From NCBI GenBank assembly GCA_902764825.1, contig CACWXL010000002.1, forward strand, positions 62,001-126,000: a stretch of 64,000 nt of DNA, read 5' to 3'. Below are positions 43,538 to 51,981 of the stretch, piece by piece. This stretch comes from Oscillospiraceae bacterium. Its GTDB lineage: Bacteria > Bacillota > Clostridia > Saccharofermentanales > Saccharofermentanaceae. The translations under genes and the position numbers were made by a program. Below the pieces are notes generated by a model. The model did not search any database. It worked only from the letters and a program-made list of their open reading frames with translations, and was not told where the DNA came from. The number at the start of each line of letters is the position of its first letter. Position 1 is the stretch's first letter.

Positions 43538-44780
43538 AAGTGACTTTTCCTCCCATTACTGTTAATAACGTGTCGCCGTAGAGCTTCCAGCCGTCGTAAG
43601 GAGTATTCCTTGACTTCGAAAGCATCTTCTCCTTGTCGAATGTGAACTCATTCTCAAGGTCGAAGACTGCGAGATCCGCATCGTCACCTATGTTCATGCC
43701 GCCCCTGCCAAGCTTAAGGATGTTGGACGGGCCGAAGCACATAAGGTCGATGAGTCTTTCCATTGAGATCTCACCTGTCTTAACAAGATAAGTGTACCCC
43801 AAAGCGAAGGCAGTCTCAAACCCTAATATACCATTCAATGCGACAGAAAATTCACACACTTTCTCGTCAGCATGATGAGGAGCGTTGTCTGTGGCGATCG
43901 CATCGATCGTTCCGTCCTTGATTCCTTCGATGATAGCCTGCTTGTGTTCTTCAGTACGGAGCGGCGGATGCATCTTGAAGTTCGTGTCATATGTCTCGCA
44001 GCAGTCATCTGTCAGAGTGAAGTAATGAGGACATGTCTCGCATGTGACCTTTACTCCCCTTGCCTTCGCGTCTCTTATCATGCGCACGCCGCCCTTTGTG
44101 GATACGTGGCAGATGTGAACTGGGATATTGAGATATTCAGAGAGGATTATGTCTCTTGCGATCATGATATCCTCTGCTGCCGTAGGGATTCCCCTGATGC
44201 CGATAGTCGTGGATACGACGCCTTCATTCATTGCGCCTTCGGAAAGGCTCTTGTCTTCGCAGTGATTTAATACCGGAAGATCGAAGTCTGAAGCGTATTC
44301 CATGACTTTTCTCATGATGCCGGCATTCTTGATCGGGTGGCCGTCGTCAGATACTGCGACGATACCTGCTTCCTTCATGAGGCCCATCTCTGAGATGAGC
44401 TCGCCGTCGATGCCCTTTGTTGCCGCACCGATCGGATAGACTCTGCAGTTGTCGGCTTCCTTGGCTTTCTTCATGATGCCGCTGATTACGGCAGCGTTGT
44501 CTGCAACGGGATTAGTGTTAGGCATCGGGCAGATTGATGTGTAGCCGCCCTTTGCAGCAGATGCAGTACCGGTCTTGATGGTCTCTTTGTACTCGCCGCC
44601 CGGTTCTCTCAAGTGGCAGTGCATGTCGACAAGGCCGGGTGTAACGCACGCGCCCTTAAGGTCGATCACTCTGTCGGCGCCTGATTCCGCGAACTCAGCC
44701 GCGAACTTGCCGTCTTCAATGTAGATGTTGCTTAGTTTGTCTTCGTTGTATTTTTTCGCATTCTTTAAGATTAATTTCAC
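43521..44780 (-). CDS. pyrC: Dihydroorotase, class I
   Basis: 419 residues of the amidohydrolase barrel. GLVDMHCHLREPGGEYKE has the HxH metal pair and the substrate Arg. LNHCEDKSLSEGAMNEG, IPVHICHVSTKGG and IDAIATDNAPHHADEK supply the other metal ligands and the catalytic Asp. It cyclises carbamoyl aspartate. It overlaps pyrB by four bases. Confidence 0.95.
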   Translation of the reverse strand: MKLILKNAKKYNEDKLSNIYIEDGKFAAEFAESGADRVIDLKGACVTPGLVDMHCHLREPGGEYKETIKTGTASAAKGGYTSICPMPNTNPVADNAAVISGIMKKAKEADNCRVYPIGAATKGIDGELISEMGLMKEAGIVAVSDDGHPIKNAGIMRKVMEYASDFDLPVLNHCEDKSLSEGAMNEGVVSTTIGIRGIPTAAEDIMIARDIILSEYLNIPVHICHVSTKGGVRMIRDAKARGVKVTCETCPHYFTLTDDCCETYDTNFKMHPPLRTEEHKQAIIEGIKDGTIDAIATDNAPHHADEKVCEFSVALNGILGFETAFALGYTYLVKTGEISMERLIDLMCFGPSNILKLGRGGMNIGDDADLAVFDLENEFTFDKEKMLSKSRNTPYDGWKLYGDTLLTVMGGKVTYEKLC

Positions 44781-45706
44781 AGCTGGTTCCTCCTTGCCAT
44801 GAGCAGGTATAGGACAGCCATTCTGACTGCTACACCGTTTGTTACCTGTTCATTTATTACCGACTGGTCGCAGTCGTAGACTGCTGTCGGGAGCTCAACA
44901 CCGTGGTTGCAGGGGCCGGGGTGCATTAAGAATGCATCGGGCTTGGCAAGTGCCAGCATCTCAGGTGTGATTGCATAGAATTTTGCGTACTCTGCGATCG
45001 AAGGGAAAAGCGACTTCTGCTGTCTCTCGAGCTGGACACGGAGTCCCATGACAGCGTCAGCGTCCTTGATGCAGTCAGCGACGGAATCTGCGATCCTGAC
45101 GCCCATGTTCTCGATGCCTATGGGCATCATTGTCTTAGGTCCGTAGACCGATACGTTTGCTCCGAGCTTCTTTAAGCCGATCGCATTGGATCTTACAACT
45201 CTTGAGTGGTAGATATCGCCGCAGATCGCGATGTTCTTGCCCTCGAAAGTATCGAATCTCTCATACATCGTGAGCATGTCGAGCAAAGCCTGTGTCGGGT
45301 GCTCATTCATGCCGTCGCCCGCATTTACCACGGAAGCCTTGAGATAAGGCGCGATGAAGTGCGGCGCACCGGACTGGTTGTGTCTCATGATGATGATGTC
45401 CGTACCCATCATGTCAATCGTTCTTGCGGTATCCAGAAGCGATTCGCCCTTGTTTACGGAGCTTCCCGATGTTGAGATGTTCGCGGAAGCCGATCCCATG
45501 TATTTCGATGCGAGCTCGAAAGAAAGCCTCGTTCTCGTTGAATTCTCGTAGAAGAGCGTTACTACCGACTTGCCCTGAAGATGCGATGTCTTCTTGTTGG
45601 CAGACGATATAACGAGCTTCATTGTCTTAGCAGTATCAAGGATCTCCATGATCTCATCTGCGGTAAGCTGCTTCATACCGAGGAGATCTTTACTCTTAAG
45701 TCCCAT
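44777..45706 (-). CDS. pyrB: Aspartate carbamoyltransferase catalytic subunit
   Basis: 309 residues. FYENSTRTRLSFELAS is the carbamoyl-phosphate site. MRHNQSG, NAGDGMNEHPTQALLDM and LMHPGPCNHGVELP complete the ATCase pattern. No pyrI gene is present, so the enzyme is likely the trimeric unregulated type. Its start overlaps the pyrR stop by one base. Confidence 0.95.
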   Translation of the reverse strand: MGLKSKDLLGMKQLTADEIMEILDTAKTMKLVISSANKKTSHLQGKSVVTLFYENSTRTRLSFELASKYMGSASANISTSGSSVNKGESLLDTARTIDMMGTDIIIMRHNQSGAPHFIAPYLKASVVNAGDGMNEHPTQALLDMLTMYERFDTFEGKNIAICGDIYHSRVVRSNAIGLKKLGANVSVYGPKTMMPIGIENMGVRIADSVADCIKDADAVMGLRVQLERQQKSLFPSIAEYAKFYAITPEMLALAKPDAFLMHPGPCNHGVELPTAVYDCDQSVINEQVTNGVAVRMAVLYLLMARRNQL

Positions 45707-46257
45707 TATCCTTCCTCCTCCTTAAGCAGTATTACTCTGTCCTGGCCGTCGACTTCCTTAACTTCAACGTCGATGTGCTCAGTGATCGCCGTAGGTACGT
45801 TCTTGCCGACATAGTCAGCTCTGAACGGCAGCTGCCTGTGGCCTCTGTCGATAAGGATCGCGAGCTGGATATTCGCAGGCCTGCCCATATCAAAAATGTT
45901 CTCTATGGCAGCTCTTGTAGTCCTGCCTGTAAAGAGAACATCGTCAACTAAAATTATCTTCTTATCATTTACATCAAAAGGAATGTCCGTGCCGTTTACG
46001 ACCGGGTGTGCCGAGAGCATCGAGAGGTCGTCTCTGTAGAAAGTGATATCCAGGATACCCATCGGCACCTTAACGCCCTCTATCTCCTCTAACAGCTTTC
46101 TGATCCTTGTTGCAAGAGGCACGCCTCTTTTCTGGATACCGATGATGGCTACGTTCTCAAGTCCGTCGTTATGCTCGACGATCTCATGCGAGATCCTTAT
46201 GAGCGCCCTTGACATAGCCGCTTCGTCCATCAGTTCATGACCGGGAATCAAGACCAT
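45706..46257 (-). CDS. pyrR: PyrR, pyrimidine operon attenuator / uracil phosphoribosyltransferase
   Basis: 183 residues. KKIILVDDVLFTGRTTRAAI is the PRPP motif and GIQKRGVPLATRI the substrate loop, with RELPFRADYVGKN-like sequence (here RQLPFRADYVGKN) near the end. PyrR binds UMP and then a conserved hairpin in the operon leader to promote termination. A matching hairpin is found 100 bases upstream. It is the first gene of the operon. Confidence 0.95.
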   Translation of the reverse strand: MVLIPGHELMDEAAMSRALIRISHEIVEHNDGLENVAIIGIQKRGVPLATRIRKLLEEIEGVKVPMGILDITFYRDDLSMLSAHPVVNGTDIPFDVNDKKIILVDDVLFTGRTTRAAIENIFDMGRPANIQLAILIDRGHRQLPFRADYVGKNVPTAITEHIDVEVKEVDGQDRVILLKEEEG

Positions 46258-46260
46258 AAA

Positions 46261-46320
46261 AAAACTCCTTCCTAAAGCTATATATGTGGCTTTAGCGCCA
46301 CCGTCCGGCTAAAGAAGGAA
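46261..46320 (-). terminator. Leader hairpins covering the pyrR ribosome binding site
   Basis: On the minus strand TCCTTC...GAAGGA forms an outer stem ending in GTTTTTTT. TTTAGC/GCTAAA and GTGGC/GCCAC give competing inner pairs. The right arm contains the AGGAAGGAG ribosome binding site of pyrR. It could act as an attenuator terminator or by hiding the ribosome binding site. Confidence 0.6.
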
Positions 46321-46354
46321 TCCGTAAATGCAATTATATGTTGTTTACAGCCAC

Positions 46355-46376
46355 TTACGGCCTCGCCGGACCGTTT
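46355..46376 (-). promoter_or_regulatory. PyrR-binding hairpin
   Basis: The minus-strand RNA reads ACGG-TCCGGCGAGG-CCGT. GGTCCGGCGAGGCC (46372-46359) fits the PyrR binding-loop consensus ARUCCNGNGAGGYU at nearly every position, and the ACGG/CCGT stem closes it. It is placed between the promoter and the leader hairpins, as in known pyr attenuators. Confidence 0.8.
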
Positions 46377-46394
46377 AAAGTTTTGCTGTAATGA

Positions 46395-46423
46395 ATTCTA
46401 TTATTCTTGCCCGCGAAAAGCAA
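46395..46423 (-). promoter_or_regulatory. Candidate promoter of the pyr operon
   Basis: TTGCTT (46423-46418), a 17-base spacer and TAGAAT (46400-46395) on the minus strand, placing the transcript start just upstream of the PyrR-binding hairpin. Confidence 0.6.
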
Positions 46424-46578
46424 GAAAGAATCTTCGGCAATTTAAGTTCGGTTTAAATGCTTCCGTGAATGGTTTTCGAGATGCACACAAGAATGTCAGA
46501 GCAAAATATCTGTTAATTTTCCAAGAAATATAATATGATGTATTTACAATCAAAATTATTTAAGGAGGAATGAGGGAA

Positions 46579-47136
46579 ATGACAAAAGAAGAAAGCATCG
46601 CTTTAGCAGAGAAACTCCAGAAGAACTATTCAAACCTGGACGCACTGAAAGATCAGATCGAGAAGAATGAATCACAGATGAAGAGCCGCTCCTCAACGAC
46701 TGTCAGAGGCAGTTCGTATTTCAGGTTTTTCTGGCCCTGGCTGATCGTCGCAGCCGTCCTGTACTTTCTGATCGGCTTCTTCCACAACGTAGGATTCAGA
46801 TATTCTGCAGACAGTGTCCAGTACACGCTCATGACCGTGAGGGTTCTTGCTCCGATAGCAGCCCTGATCTTAGGTGCCATCCTTGCAGGCGTCAAGAAAT
46901 CCAACGACAGTAACCAGGTCGCGCAAGCACAGTATTCTGCCGCACAGGAGGTTGCCAAATTGAAGCTTGCTAACGACGACAACAGAACCAAGATCGCACG
47001 TATCGAGAAGGAACTTGAAGAATACAAGGATCTCGTTCCTGCCAATGCCAGAACAAGGACTGCCATGTTCAAGGTCGTCTCCATGTTAAAGACCGGCAAG
47101 GCTGAAGACTTCAATGATGCGATCTCCAAACTGTAA
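46579..47136 (+). CDS. Two-helix membrane protein of unknown function, paralogue A
   Basis: About 185 residues. An N-terminal coiled-coil-like helix (EESIALAEKLQKNYSNLDALK) precedes two membrane helices (about 50-75 and 90-115). A second long charged helix (YSAAQEVAKLKLAN...IARIEKELEEYKD) follows, then a short end with MLKTGKAEDFNDAISKL. The protein at 48842-49405 has the same layout and the same start and end motifs, so the two are paralogues. The ATG at 46579 has a better-spaced GGAGG than the one at 46570. Function unknown. Confidence 0.75.
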   Translation: MTKEESIALAEKLQKNYSNLDALKDQIEKNESQMKSRSSTTVRGSSYFRFFWPWLIVAAVLYFLIGFFHNVGFRYSADSVQYTLMTVRVLAPIAALILGAILAGVKKSNDSNQVAQAQYSAAQEVAKLKLANDDNRTKIARIEKELEEYKDLVPANARTRTAMFKVVSMLKTGKAEDFNDAISKL

Positions 47137-47157
47137 AGATCAACAAGATTCCGATGT

Positions 47158-47187
47158 TGGGCTGTCTCATAAGAGACAGCCTTTTTA
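47158..47187 (+). terminator. Terminator after paralogue A
   Basis: GGCTGTCTC pairs with GAGACAGCC around ATAA, followed by TTTTT. It stands 20 bases after the stop codon. Confidence 0.9.
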
Positions 47188-47194
47188 CTGCTAG

Positions 47195-47255
47195 TTGCAA
47201 AGGGTAAAATCGTACGTTTTTCGGGGTCAAAAACGTACGATCTGAAGCTTTGCAA
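47195..47255. repeat. Long inverted repeat with perfect 13-bp inner arms
   Basis: ATCGTACGTTTTT (47209-47221) and its exact reverse complement (47229-47241) are separated by seven bases. They are framed by TTGCAAAG/CTTTGCAA (47195-47202 and 47248-47255). It has no T-run and follows an already strong terminator, so a second role is likely. The AAAATCGTAC core recurs in the 66-bp repeats near 51.8 kb. Confidence 0.75.
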
Positions 47256-47356
47256 TTTTGGAGAAGTCACCATCTATTGATCAGCGATAACTCTTCCCGC
47301 TCTTTTGTTTGACTGTGAAAAGATTTATCCTTAATATGAATCTACAGGAGGCCGGC

Positions 47357-47683
47357 ATGGGTAAAAAAGTTAAGACAAAGAACAAGCGCAAGACTTTTAT
47401 GAGCTATTACTGGCCCTGTCTGGTCATCGTGTTCGGACCGGTCGTGATCTATCTGGTTTTCGCGCTCATATACTCATTATCGACACAGAATTTCTTCCTG
47501 CTGAGCCCGGAGTTTTTTGGAACGGTATTCTTAATGGTCCTGTACTTTTTCCTGTTCAAGCTCAGTTACTTCGGATTTGTTCTCATGGCGCTGATCTGTT
47601 CTATCCCGCTGCTTATATTGCTGTTCGGCGCGGTGATCTCTGCCAGGAAGGTGAAAAAAGCCAAGTCGGAAAATCCCGGTTAA
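47357..47683 (+). CDS. Small membrane protein of unknown function
   Basis: About 108 residues. A basic N terminus (GKKVKTKNKRKTF) precedes three hydrophobic segments (YYWPCLVIVFGPVVIYLVFALIY and two more) and a lysine-rich tail. The ATG at 47357 has AGGAGG six bases upstream. The longer frame begins at 47309 with no such signal. No family recognised. A 19-base direct repeat (CCCGGTTAAGGATTTGTTG) spans the stop codon and recurs 40 bases later. Confidence 0.6.
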   Translation: MGKKVKTKNKRKTFMSYYWPCLVIVFGPVVIYLVFALIYSLSTQNFFLLSPEFFGTVFLMVLYFFLFKLSYFGFVLMALICSIPLLILLFGAVISARKVKKAKSENPG

Positions 47684-47756
47684 GGATTTGTTGAATCTCG
47701 GTGGCTGCTATACGCCCGGTTAAGGATTTGTTGCCTTCTGAGCGAACAAACTAACA

Positions 47757-47787
47757 GGGGCTGCCTCATCATTGAGACAACCCCTTC
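47757..47787. terminator. Hairpin between convergent genes
   Basis: GGGGCTGCCTC pairs imperfectly with GAGACAACCCC around ATCATT. It separates the plus-strand membrane protein from the minus-strand lipoprotein. Confidence 0.7.
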
Positions 47788-47800
47788 GTATTCTTAAAAA

Positions 47801-48202
47801 CTATTTATACCGCTTGAAATAAACTATGTCGCCGCCGTTCAAGGTCCTTATCGTAAGCTGTTCGTCCGATATGGAGTACGTATAAGTAAAGCACGTCGAA
47901 CCGTATGTGCCGTCATCCGGATAGAACATGATCTGGCCGGCTTTATCATCTAATTTGAAAGAGCCGGATTCGGCTGCTGCCGTGCCGGAGAAGCCGACAT
48001 GTTCAGTGCTGCTGACTCTCTTGTATTTGCCGGTCTTGGTGAACTCGAGCTCGCCGAACTCGTCCTTGAGCTTGGAATAACCTGAATTATAGTTGGACTG
48101 CTTCCACTTGCCGACGATCTTTGCCTTGTCGTTGCATCCCGTAAAACCCAACAGCACGCAGAAAAGCAACAAGACAGAAATTGCTTTTACACCCTTTCTC
48201 AT
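47801..48202 (-). CDS. Putative lipoprotein, lipocalin-like (DUF5640-type)
   Basis: About 133 residues. The signal peptide ends in LLGFTGC, a lipobox, so the mature protein is tethered at Cys. The rest begins IVGKWKQSNYNSGY and has a beta-strand pattern with GSFKLDDKAGQIMFYPDDG, like the small lipocalin-like domains that follow an 'xVGxW' start. The ATG at 48202 has GGGAGG upstream. It resembles the next lipoprotein gene. Ligand unknown. Confidence 0.7.
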   Translation of the reverse strand: MRKGVKAISVLLLFCVLLGFTGCNDKAKIVGKWKQSNYNSGYSKLKDEFGELEFTKTGKYKRVSSTEHVGFSGTAAAESGSFKLDDKAGQIMFYPDDGTYGSTCFTYTYSISDEQLTIRTLNGGDIVYFKRYK

Positions 48203-48352
48203 AAAATACCTCCCATAAGCAAACCCAAAACAAAGCACCTTACGACCGGCAAATCAGACCGATCATTTGCATTATAACAAACAATTCGCGTTCGTTTATT
48301 ACGTTATCAAATCGTTTTTCGCGTATTTGGCAAAACTAATATATTACGCACA

Positions 48353-48760
48353 TCATGAGACCCTGTCGTACCTCTCGGTACCCAAGCCCGTCTTAAACGT
48401 AAGATAATTGCTTGCCAGAGTGTATTCGAACCAGATCTCCTGATCGCCAAACGTGTCGTCATGCCAGCCGTCGTCAGGCTTGAGGATTATTACGTGATCC
48501 TTGGTATTGAGCTCGTATTTGCCTGTCTTGGTCTCTTTGTAGACCGAACCGTTGAATATCATTTCCGAAGCTTCCTTATATGTGCCGTCAGCGTTAAACG
48601 TCCACGTGGATTTGCTTACGGAGCCAAGAAATTCCGTCTCGGTCGTCGGAGTAGGCTTCCATGTGCCGACGATCATCTTCGCCTCGCCGTTGCCGCATGC
48701 CGTGAGAGTCATCAAAAGAGACAATAACAAGATTGCCGCAGCAGCTCTTACTTTACTCAT
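48353..48760 (-). CDS. Putative lipoprotein, lipocalin-like, second copy
   Basis: 135 residues. The signal peptide ends in LMTLTAC (lipobox). The mature part starts MIVGTWKPTP and includes STWTFNADGTYKE and KTGKYELN. These are the same G-x-W and D/A-x-G-x-Y strand motifs as in the neighbouring lipoprotein, so the two are distant paralogues. GGAGGTG precedes the ATG. Function unknown. Confidence 0.7.
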   Translation of the reverse strand: MSKVRAAAAILLLSLLMTLTACGNGEAKMIVGTWKPTPTTETEFLGSVSKSTWTFNADGTYKEASEMIFNGSVYKETKTGKYELNTKDHVIILKPDDGWHDDTFGDQEIWFEYTLASNYLTFKTGLGTERYDRVS

Positions 48761-48841
48761 GAGAACACCTCCCTATTCCATTCAAAATGCTCATGAATAT
48801 TTGTGTTATTATAAATCTATCACACAAAGGGGGTTAAGAAA

Positions 48842-49405
48842 ATGTCATTGGAAGAAAGCATCGCTTTAGTAGAAAAGTTTCAAAAAGAACTGGCTCAATT
48901 AGAGTCTGACAAACGAGAGATCAAAAACAATGAAGAAGAGCGCAGAAAGCCGATCGAAGTTAACGTAAGACGCCGTTCCATGTTCAGATATTTCTGGCCG
49001 TGGATCATTTTCGCCGCTACAGAACTCTGTCTTCTTTTGTTTATATCACTGATCTTTCTGATGAGCTCACATCCGAATATCGGTTTCATTATGAATATCG
49101 GCTCATATGTTTTCGCGGCCTTGCTCATCGTTATCGGAATCATCGTTTCTAAGAAAAAAGCCAAGGAAGACAACGCCGCTTATGAGATCGCCGTCGAGAT
49201 GGCCTCGCAAAGAAGATCCGACCTGCTGAGAAGGAACTATGATCTTGAAAGCGAGATCAATTCGCGCGAGATCAAACTGGCCGGCAATCCTGACTACCAA
49301 AAGATCCCTCAAGACAAGCGCAAGAGCTCTTCAATGGCAAGAGCAAAACTCCTCCTTCAGTCAGGCAAAGCCACTGACTTCGACGACGTGATAACGAAGA
49401 TCTGA
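48842..49405 (+). CDS. Two-helix membrane protein of unknown function, paralogue B
   Basis: 187 residues. The start MSLEESIALVEKFQKELAQLE, a RRRSMFRYFWPWIIFAATE membrane entry, two helices, a charged helix and an end with LLQSGKATDFDDVITKI all parallel paralogue A at 46579-47136. Identity outside the ends is modest. GGGGG lies upstream of the ATG. The conserved ends suggest that they, not the helices, are the working parts. Confidence 0.75.
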   Translation: MSLEESIALVEKFQKELAQLESDKREIKNNEEERRKPIEVNVRRRSMFRYFWPWIIFAATELCLLLFISLIFLMSSHPNIGFIMNIGSYVFAALLIVIGIIVSKKKAKEDNAAYEIAVEMASQRRSDLLRRNYDLESEINSREIKLAGNPDYQKIPQDKRKSSSMARAKLLLQSGKATDFDDVITKI

Positions 49406-49440
49406 TCAAGTGGTCCTGACCTGCAACACGCTCAACAAAA

Positions 49441-49476
49441 ACGGAGTGTCTCATCATTTGAGGCACTCCGCTTTTC
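49441..49476. terminator. Bidirectional terminator between convergent genes
   Basis: CGGAGTGTCTC pairs with GAGGCACTCCG around ATCATTT and is followed by CTTTT on the plus strand. It resembles the hairpin after paralogue A. Confidence 0.85.
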
Positions 49477-49511
49477 ATCTATGCTTCTTATAAATTGTGA
49501 TTATCTTCCTG

Positions 49512-50069
49512 TTATCCTGCTGCCTCCTCACCTGACATTGTTCTCTTAAACATCGATGTAAGATCGACGTCTTCACCGGCGAAGTTCTTGCCGAGACCGG
49601 TCTTGCGGTCAACGATATACCACTCCAGTGTTGTTCTGTGACCGGGATCCGATTCGCCTTCCTTGGCCGGTTCGATGTCCTCGAAAATGTGGATGTGGAC
49701 CAGATCTCCGTCAACATGGTCTATCTCGATCTTCGGCGCCTTTGCACCGCTGGTGAATTCATAGTATTTCGCTGCCCATGTAAGAAGCTCGTCGTCCTTA
49801 TAGCCGCCGGTTCTGCCTGTGACATCAGGTGTAAGTGACTCTTCCGAAACGGCCGCAGTCTTATCGTCATCTGAACCTGCGTCGGCATTGCCCGGATCGG
49901 ACTGTCCTATTGTTGTTTCAGCAAAGATCTCGATGTAAGCATTCTTATCCGACGTCTGTGCCGTCTCCTGATCATTTGCGCCGGGCATACCCGGCAGACC
50001 GGTGGCACAACCTGATGCGAAGGCCGCAATAAGCGCCGCGCAGACTACTGTTAAAACTGTCTTTTTCAT
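49512..50069 (-). CDS. Putative lipoprotein, paralogue of the next gene
   Basis: About 185 residues. The signal peptide ends in AAFASGC (lipobox). A low-complexity acidic linker (residues 25-85) precedes a domain with DELLTWAAKYYEFTSGAKAPK, VHIHIFED and WYIVDRKTGLGKNFAGEDVDLT. The last part is shared with the lipoprotein at 50266-50697 (YRVDRKTGVGFDSNDFKIDLT). The ATG at 50069 has AGGATGG eight bases upstream. Function unknown. Confidence 0.7.
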   Translation of the reverse strand: MKKTVLTVVCAALIAAFASGCATGLPGMPGANDQETAQTSDKNAYIEIFAETTIGQSDPGNADAGSDDDKTAAVSEESLTPDVTGRTGGYKDDELLTWAAKYYEFTSGAKAPKIEIDHVDGDLVHIHIFEDIEPAKEGESDPGHRTTLEWYIVDRKTGLGKNFAGEDVDLTSMFKRTMSGEEAAG

Positions 50070-50265
50070 ACTTAGTACCATCCTATTATCACTTAATGTA
50101 TTAACTCTTCGACCGGATTCCCCAATCCGGTATTAAGTCCACTTTAACAATGGCACCTGATATGAACAACGCGAAAATTAGGCACAAAAGGAGCAGAATT
50201 CAGGCATTTAGGGCTGAAATGTTCGAAAATTTCTTTGATAAATCAGCAGGCGGAAAGCAGACGGA

Positions 50266-50697
50266 TCACACGTATGCTGTCAGATCGATCTTGAAGTCAT
50301 TACTGTCAAACCCTACGCCTGTCTTCCTGTCAACGCGGTAGAAATCAACAAGCCAGAAATCACTATCACTTTGGCTGGTGCCTTGCCAATAAAAACCGAT
50401 ATATACGGTATCGCCTATCTCTTTGAAGGTCTCAACCTTATCAGGCACTTCGCCCGCGTAACTCAAATATCTCTTTCTCGCAAGGACTTCAAGTTCTTCA
50501 TTTGTGAATGCCTCACCATTTGTCTCCAAAGAGAAGCCCTCTGATCCGTCAAATACGATCTCGCGACTCGATTCGGTGGAAGTCTCCGAAGTCTCGATCA
50601 GGACCGTACTCTCACTTGCATCAGAAACAGAATTGCAGCCTGTTAATGCTGCAATTAAAGTAAGAGCGATGATCATTGTCACGACTTTTTTGATCAT
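50266..50697 (-). CDS. Putative lipoprotein, paralogue of the previous gene
   Basis: 143 residues. The signal peptide ends in LIAALTGC (lipobox). A serine/threonine/glutamate-rich linker of about 30 residues is followed by ELEVLARKRYLSYAGEVPDK and the VDRKTGVGFDSNDFKIDLT end shared with its neighbour. It probably sits on the outer face of the membrane. Function unknown. Confidence 0.7.
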   Translation of the reverse strand: MIKKVVTMIIALTLIAALTGCNSVSDASESTVLIETSETSTESSREIVFDGSEGFSLETNGEAFTNEELEVLARKRYLSYAGEVPDKVETFKEIGDTVYIGFYWQGTSQSDSDFWLVDFYRVDRKTGVGFDSNDFKIDLTAYV

Positions 50698-50765
50698 GCG
50701 AAAAGCACCAGAATCTATGGAACAATCCCCTCCGGCATCATGCCGGCCCCACTAGAATAATTATA

Positions 50766-51686
50766 TCAAATAATCCCGCTGTTTTTCAGGAAGTCCCCGA
50801 TATAACCGGTATACGTCTCAAAGCCTGCGACCTCGCGGCTCCTGGCGTGCCCCGCGCCCTCTACAAAGATGAGTTCGGTGTGGGCAGAACCCTTGCTCGC
50901 TATATCATATAAGACTGAAGCATTATAGGGCTTTATGAACGTATCGCCCGCGCCGTGAATGAACAGGATCGGCGTCTTGTTATCGGCGAGATATTTCCTG
51001 GCATCTGTCTGCTTAAAATCGATCCCGTAAACGAGTTTTCCGAATAACCAACAAAACGGCACCAGGAACTGCAGATGCACGTTCTTATAGCAGTCATAAA
51101 GGACCTCATAAGTTCCGATGATAGCGCAGTCAGAGACTATAAAGTCAACATGAGGATCGAATCTTAACGAATGAATGCAGGTCGTACTGCCCATTGACTC
51201 GCCCTGAAGTCCGAGGATCTTCACGTTTACAAATCGGGCGCGCGTATCGTCTATCACATGCTTAAGATCTTCTGATTCAACATAGCCCAAAGTGCACTTA
51301 TCATAAGCATTCTCGCCGTGCGACCTCGCATCATAGATAACGCATGAGAATCCTAGCTTGATATAGCAATTCGCATACTTTACCGCACCATACCGGCTCG
51401 ATGTATGTCCGTGGCAGATGATCACATATCTGCCCGTTCCGCGTGTCGCTTCCGTGCTGACGAAAGTCGCATGAAGAACATATCCGTCCTTGCCTTCGAC
51501 CGTGTAGTCTTCCTTGTCGTATGAATCGAAATCCAGCCAAAGCCCGCGCTTCTTGTTGCCGTTGATCTCACGTTCTTTTGGGATCAGCTTCGGCTTGACG
51601 GATCTTCTCGCATTCTGCCACGAGAAGATTACAAGACCGATGATATTTATGACTACAAACGCAATCAGTATATAAACAAAAATCAT
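50766..51686 (-). CDS. Membrane-anchored alpha/beta hydrolase, paralogue 1
   Basis: 306 residues. One N-terminal membrane helix precedes the hydrolase fold. YVIICHGHTSSRYGAVKYA is the oxyanion part, ILGLQGESMGSTTC holds the nucleophile Ser, ILFIHGAGDTFI the Asp region and EGAGHARSRE the His. It resembles serine aminopeptidase/acylhydrolase-type extracellular hydrolases. A close relative lies at 55230-56207. Substrate unknown, possibly a wall or lipid ester. Confidence 0.85.
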   Translation of the reverse strand: MIFVYILIAFVVINIIGLVIFSWQNARRSVKPKLIPKEREINGNKKRGLWLDFDSYDKEDYTVEGKDGYVLHATFVSTEATRGTGRYVIICHGHTSSRYGAVKYANCYIKLGFSCVIYDARSHGENAYDKCTLGYVESEDLKHVIDDTRARFVNVKILGLQGESMGSTTCIHSLRFDPHVDFIVSDCAIIGTYEVLYDCYKNVHLQFLVPFCWLFGKLVYGIDFKQTDARKYLADNKTPILFIHGAGDTFIKPYNASVLYDIASKGSAHTELIFVEGAGHARSREVAGFETYTGYIGDFLKNSGII

Positions 51687-51783
51687 GTTCAGCCGACAGC
51701 CTCCCTGAGCATCGGAAGAAGTTTATCTGACAGTTCATCAGTGAGCTGTCCCTACATTTTAACAATTTGATTATACAGCTTGG

Positions 51784-51981
51784 TTTGTTCCTGACTCTAT
51801 AAAATCGTACTATGAGTTCGAATTTGTCGGTTTTAATTCTGAGCCGGCTTTTGTTCCTGACTCTGTAAAATCGTACTATGAGTTCGAATTTGTCGGTTTT
51901 AATTCTGAGATGTCTTTTGTTCCTGACTCTATAAAATCGTACTACAAGTTCGAATTTGTCGGTTTTAGTCTCAAAACCCTG
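51784..51981. repeat. Three 66-bp direct tandem repeats
   Basis: Units start TTTGTTCCTGACTCT at 51784, 51850 and 51916, exactly 66 bases apart. Each carries TAAAATCGTACTA, AGTTCGAATTTGTCGG and TTTTA. Further partial copies in inverted form follow to about 52110 (GGTACGATTTTATAG, TGTCGGTTTTC). The 51687-52128 gap holds no gene. Confidence 0.85.

Noticed and set aside
46653..47273. 206-codon minus-strand frame
   Set aside because: Antisense to membrane paralogue A and runs through its terminator and the inverted repeat.
51784..51981. CRISPR array
   Set aside because: Three full-length 66-base tandem copies without variable spacers.
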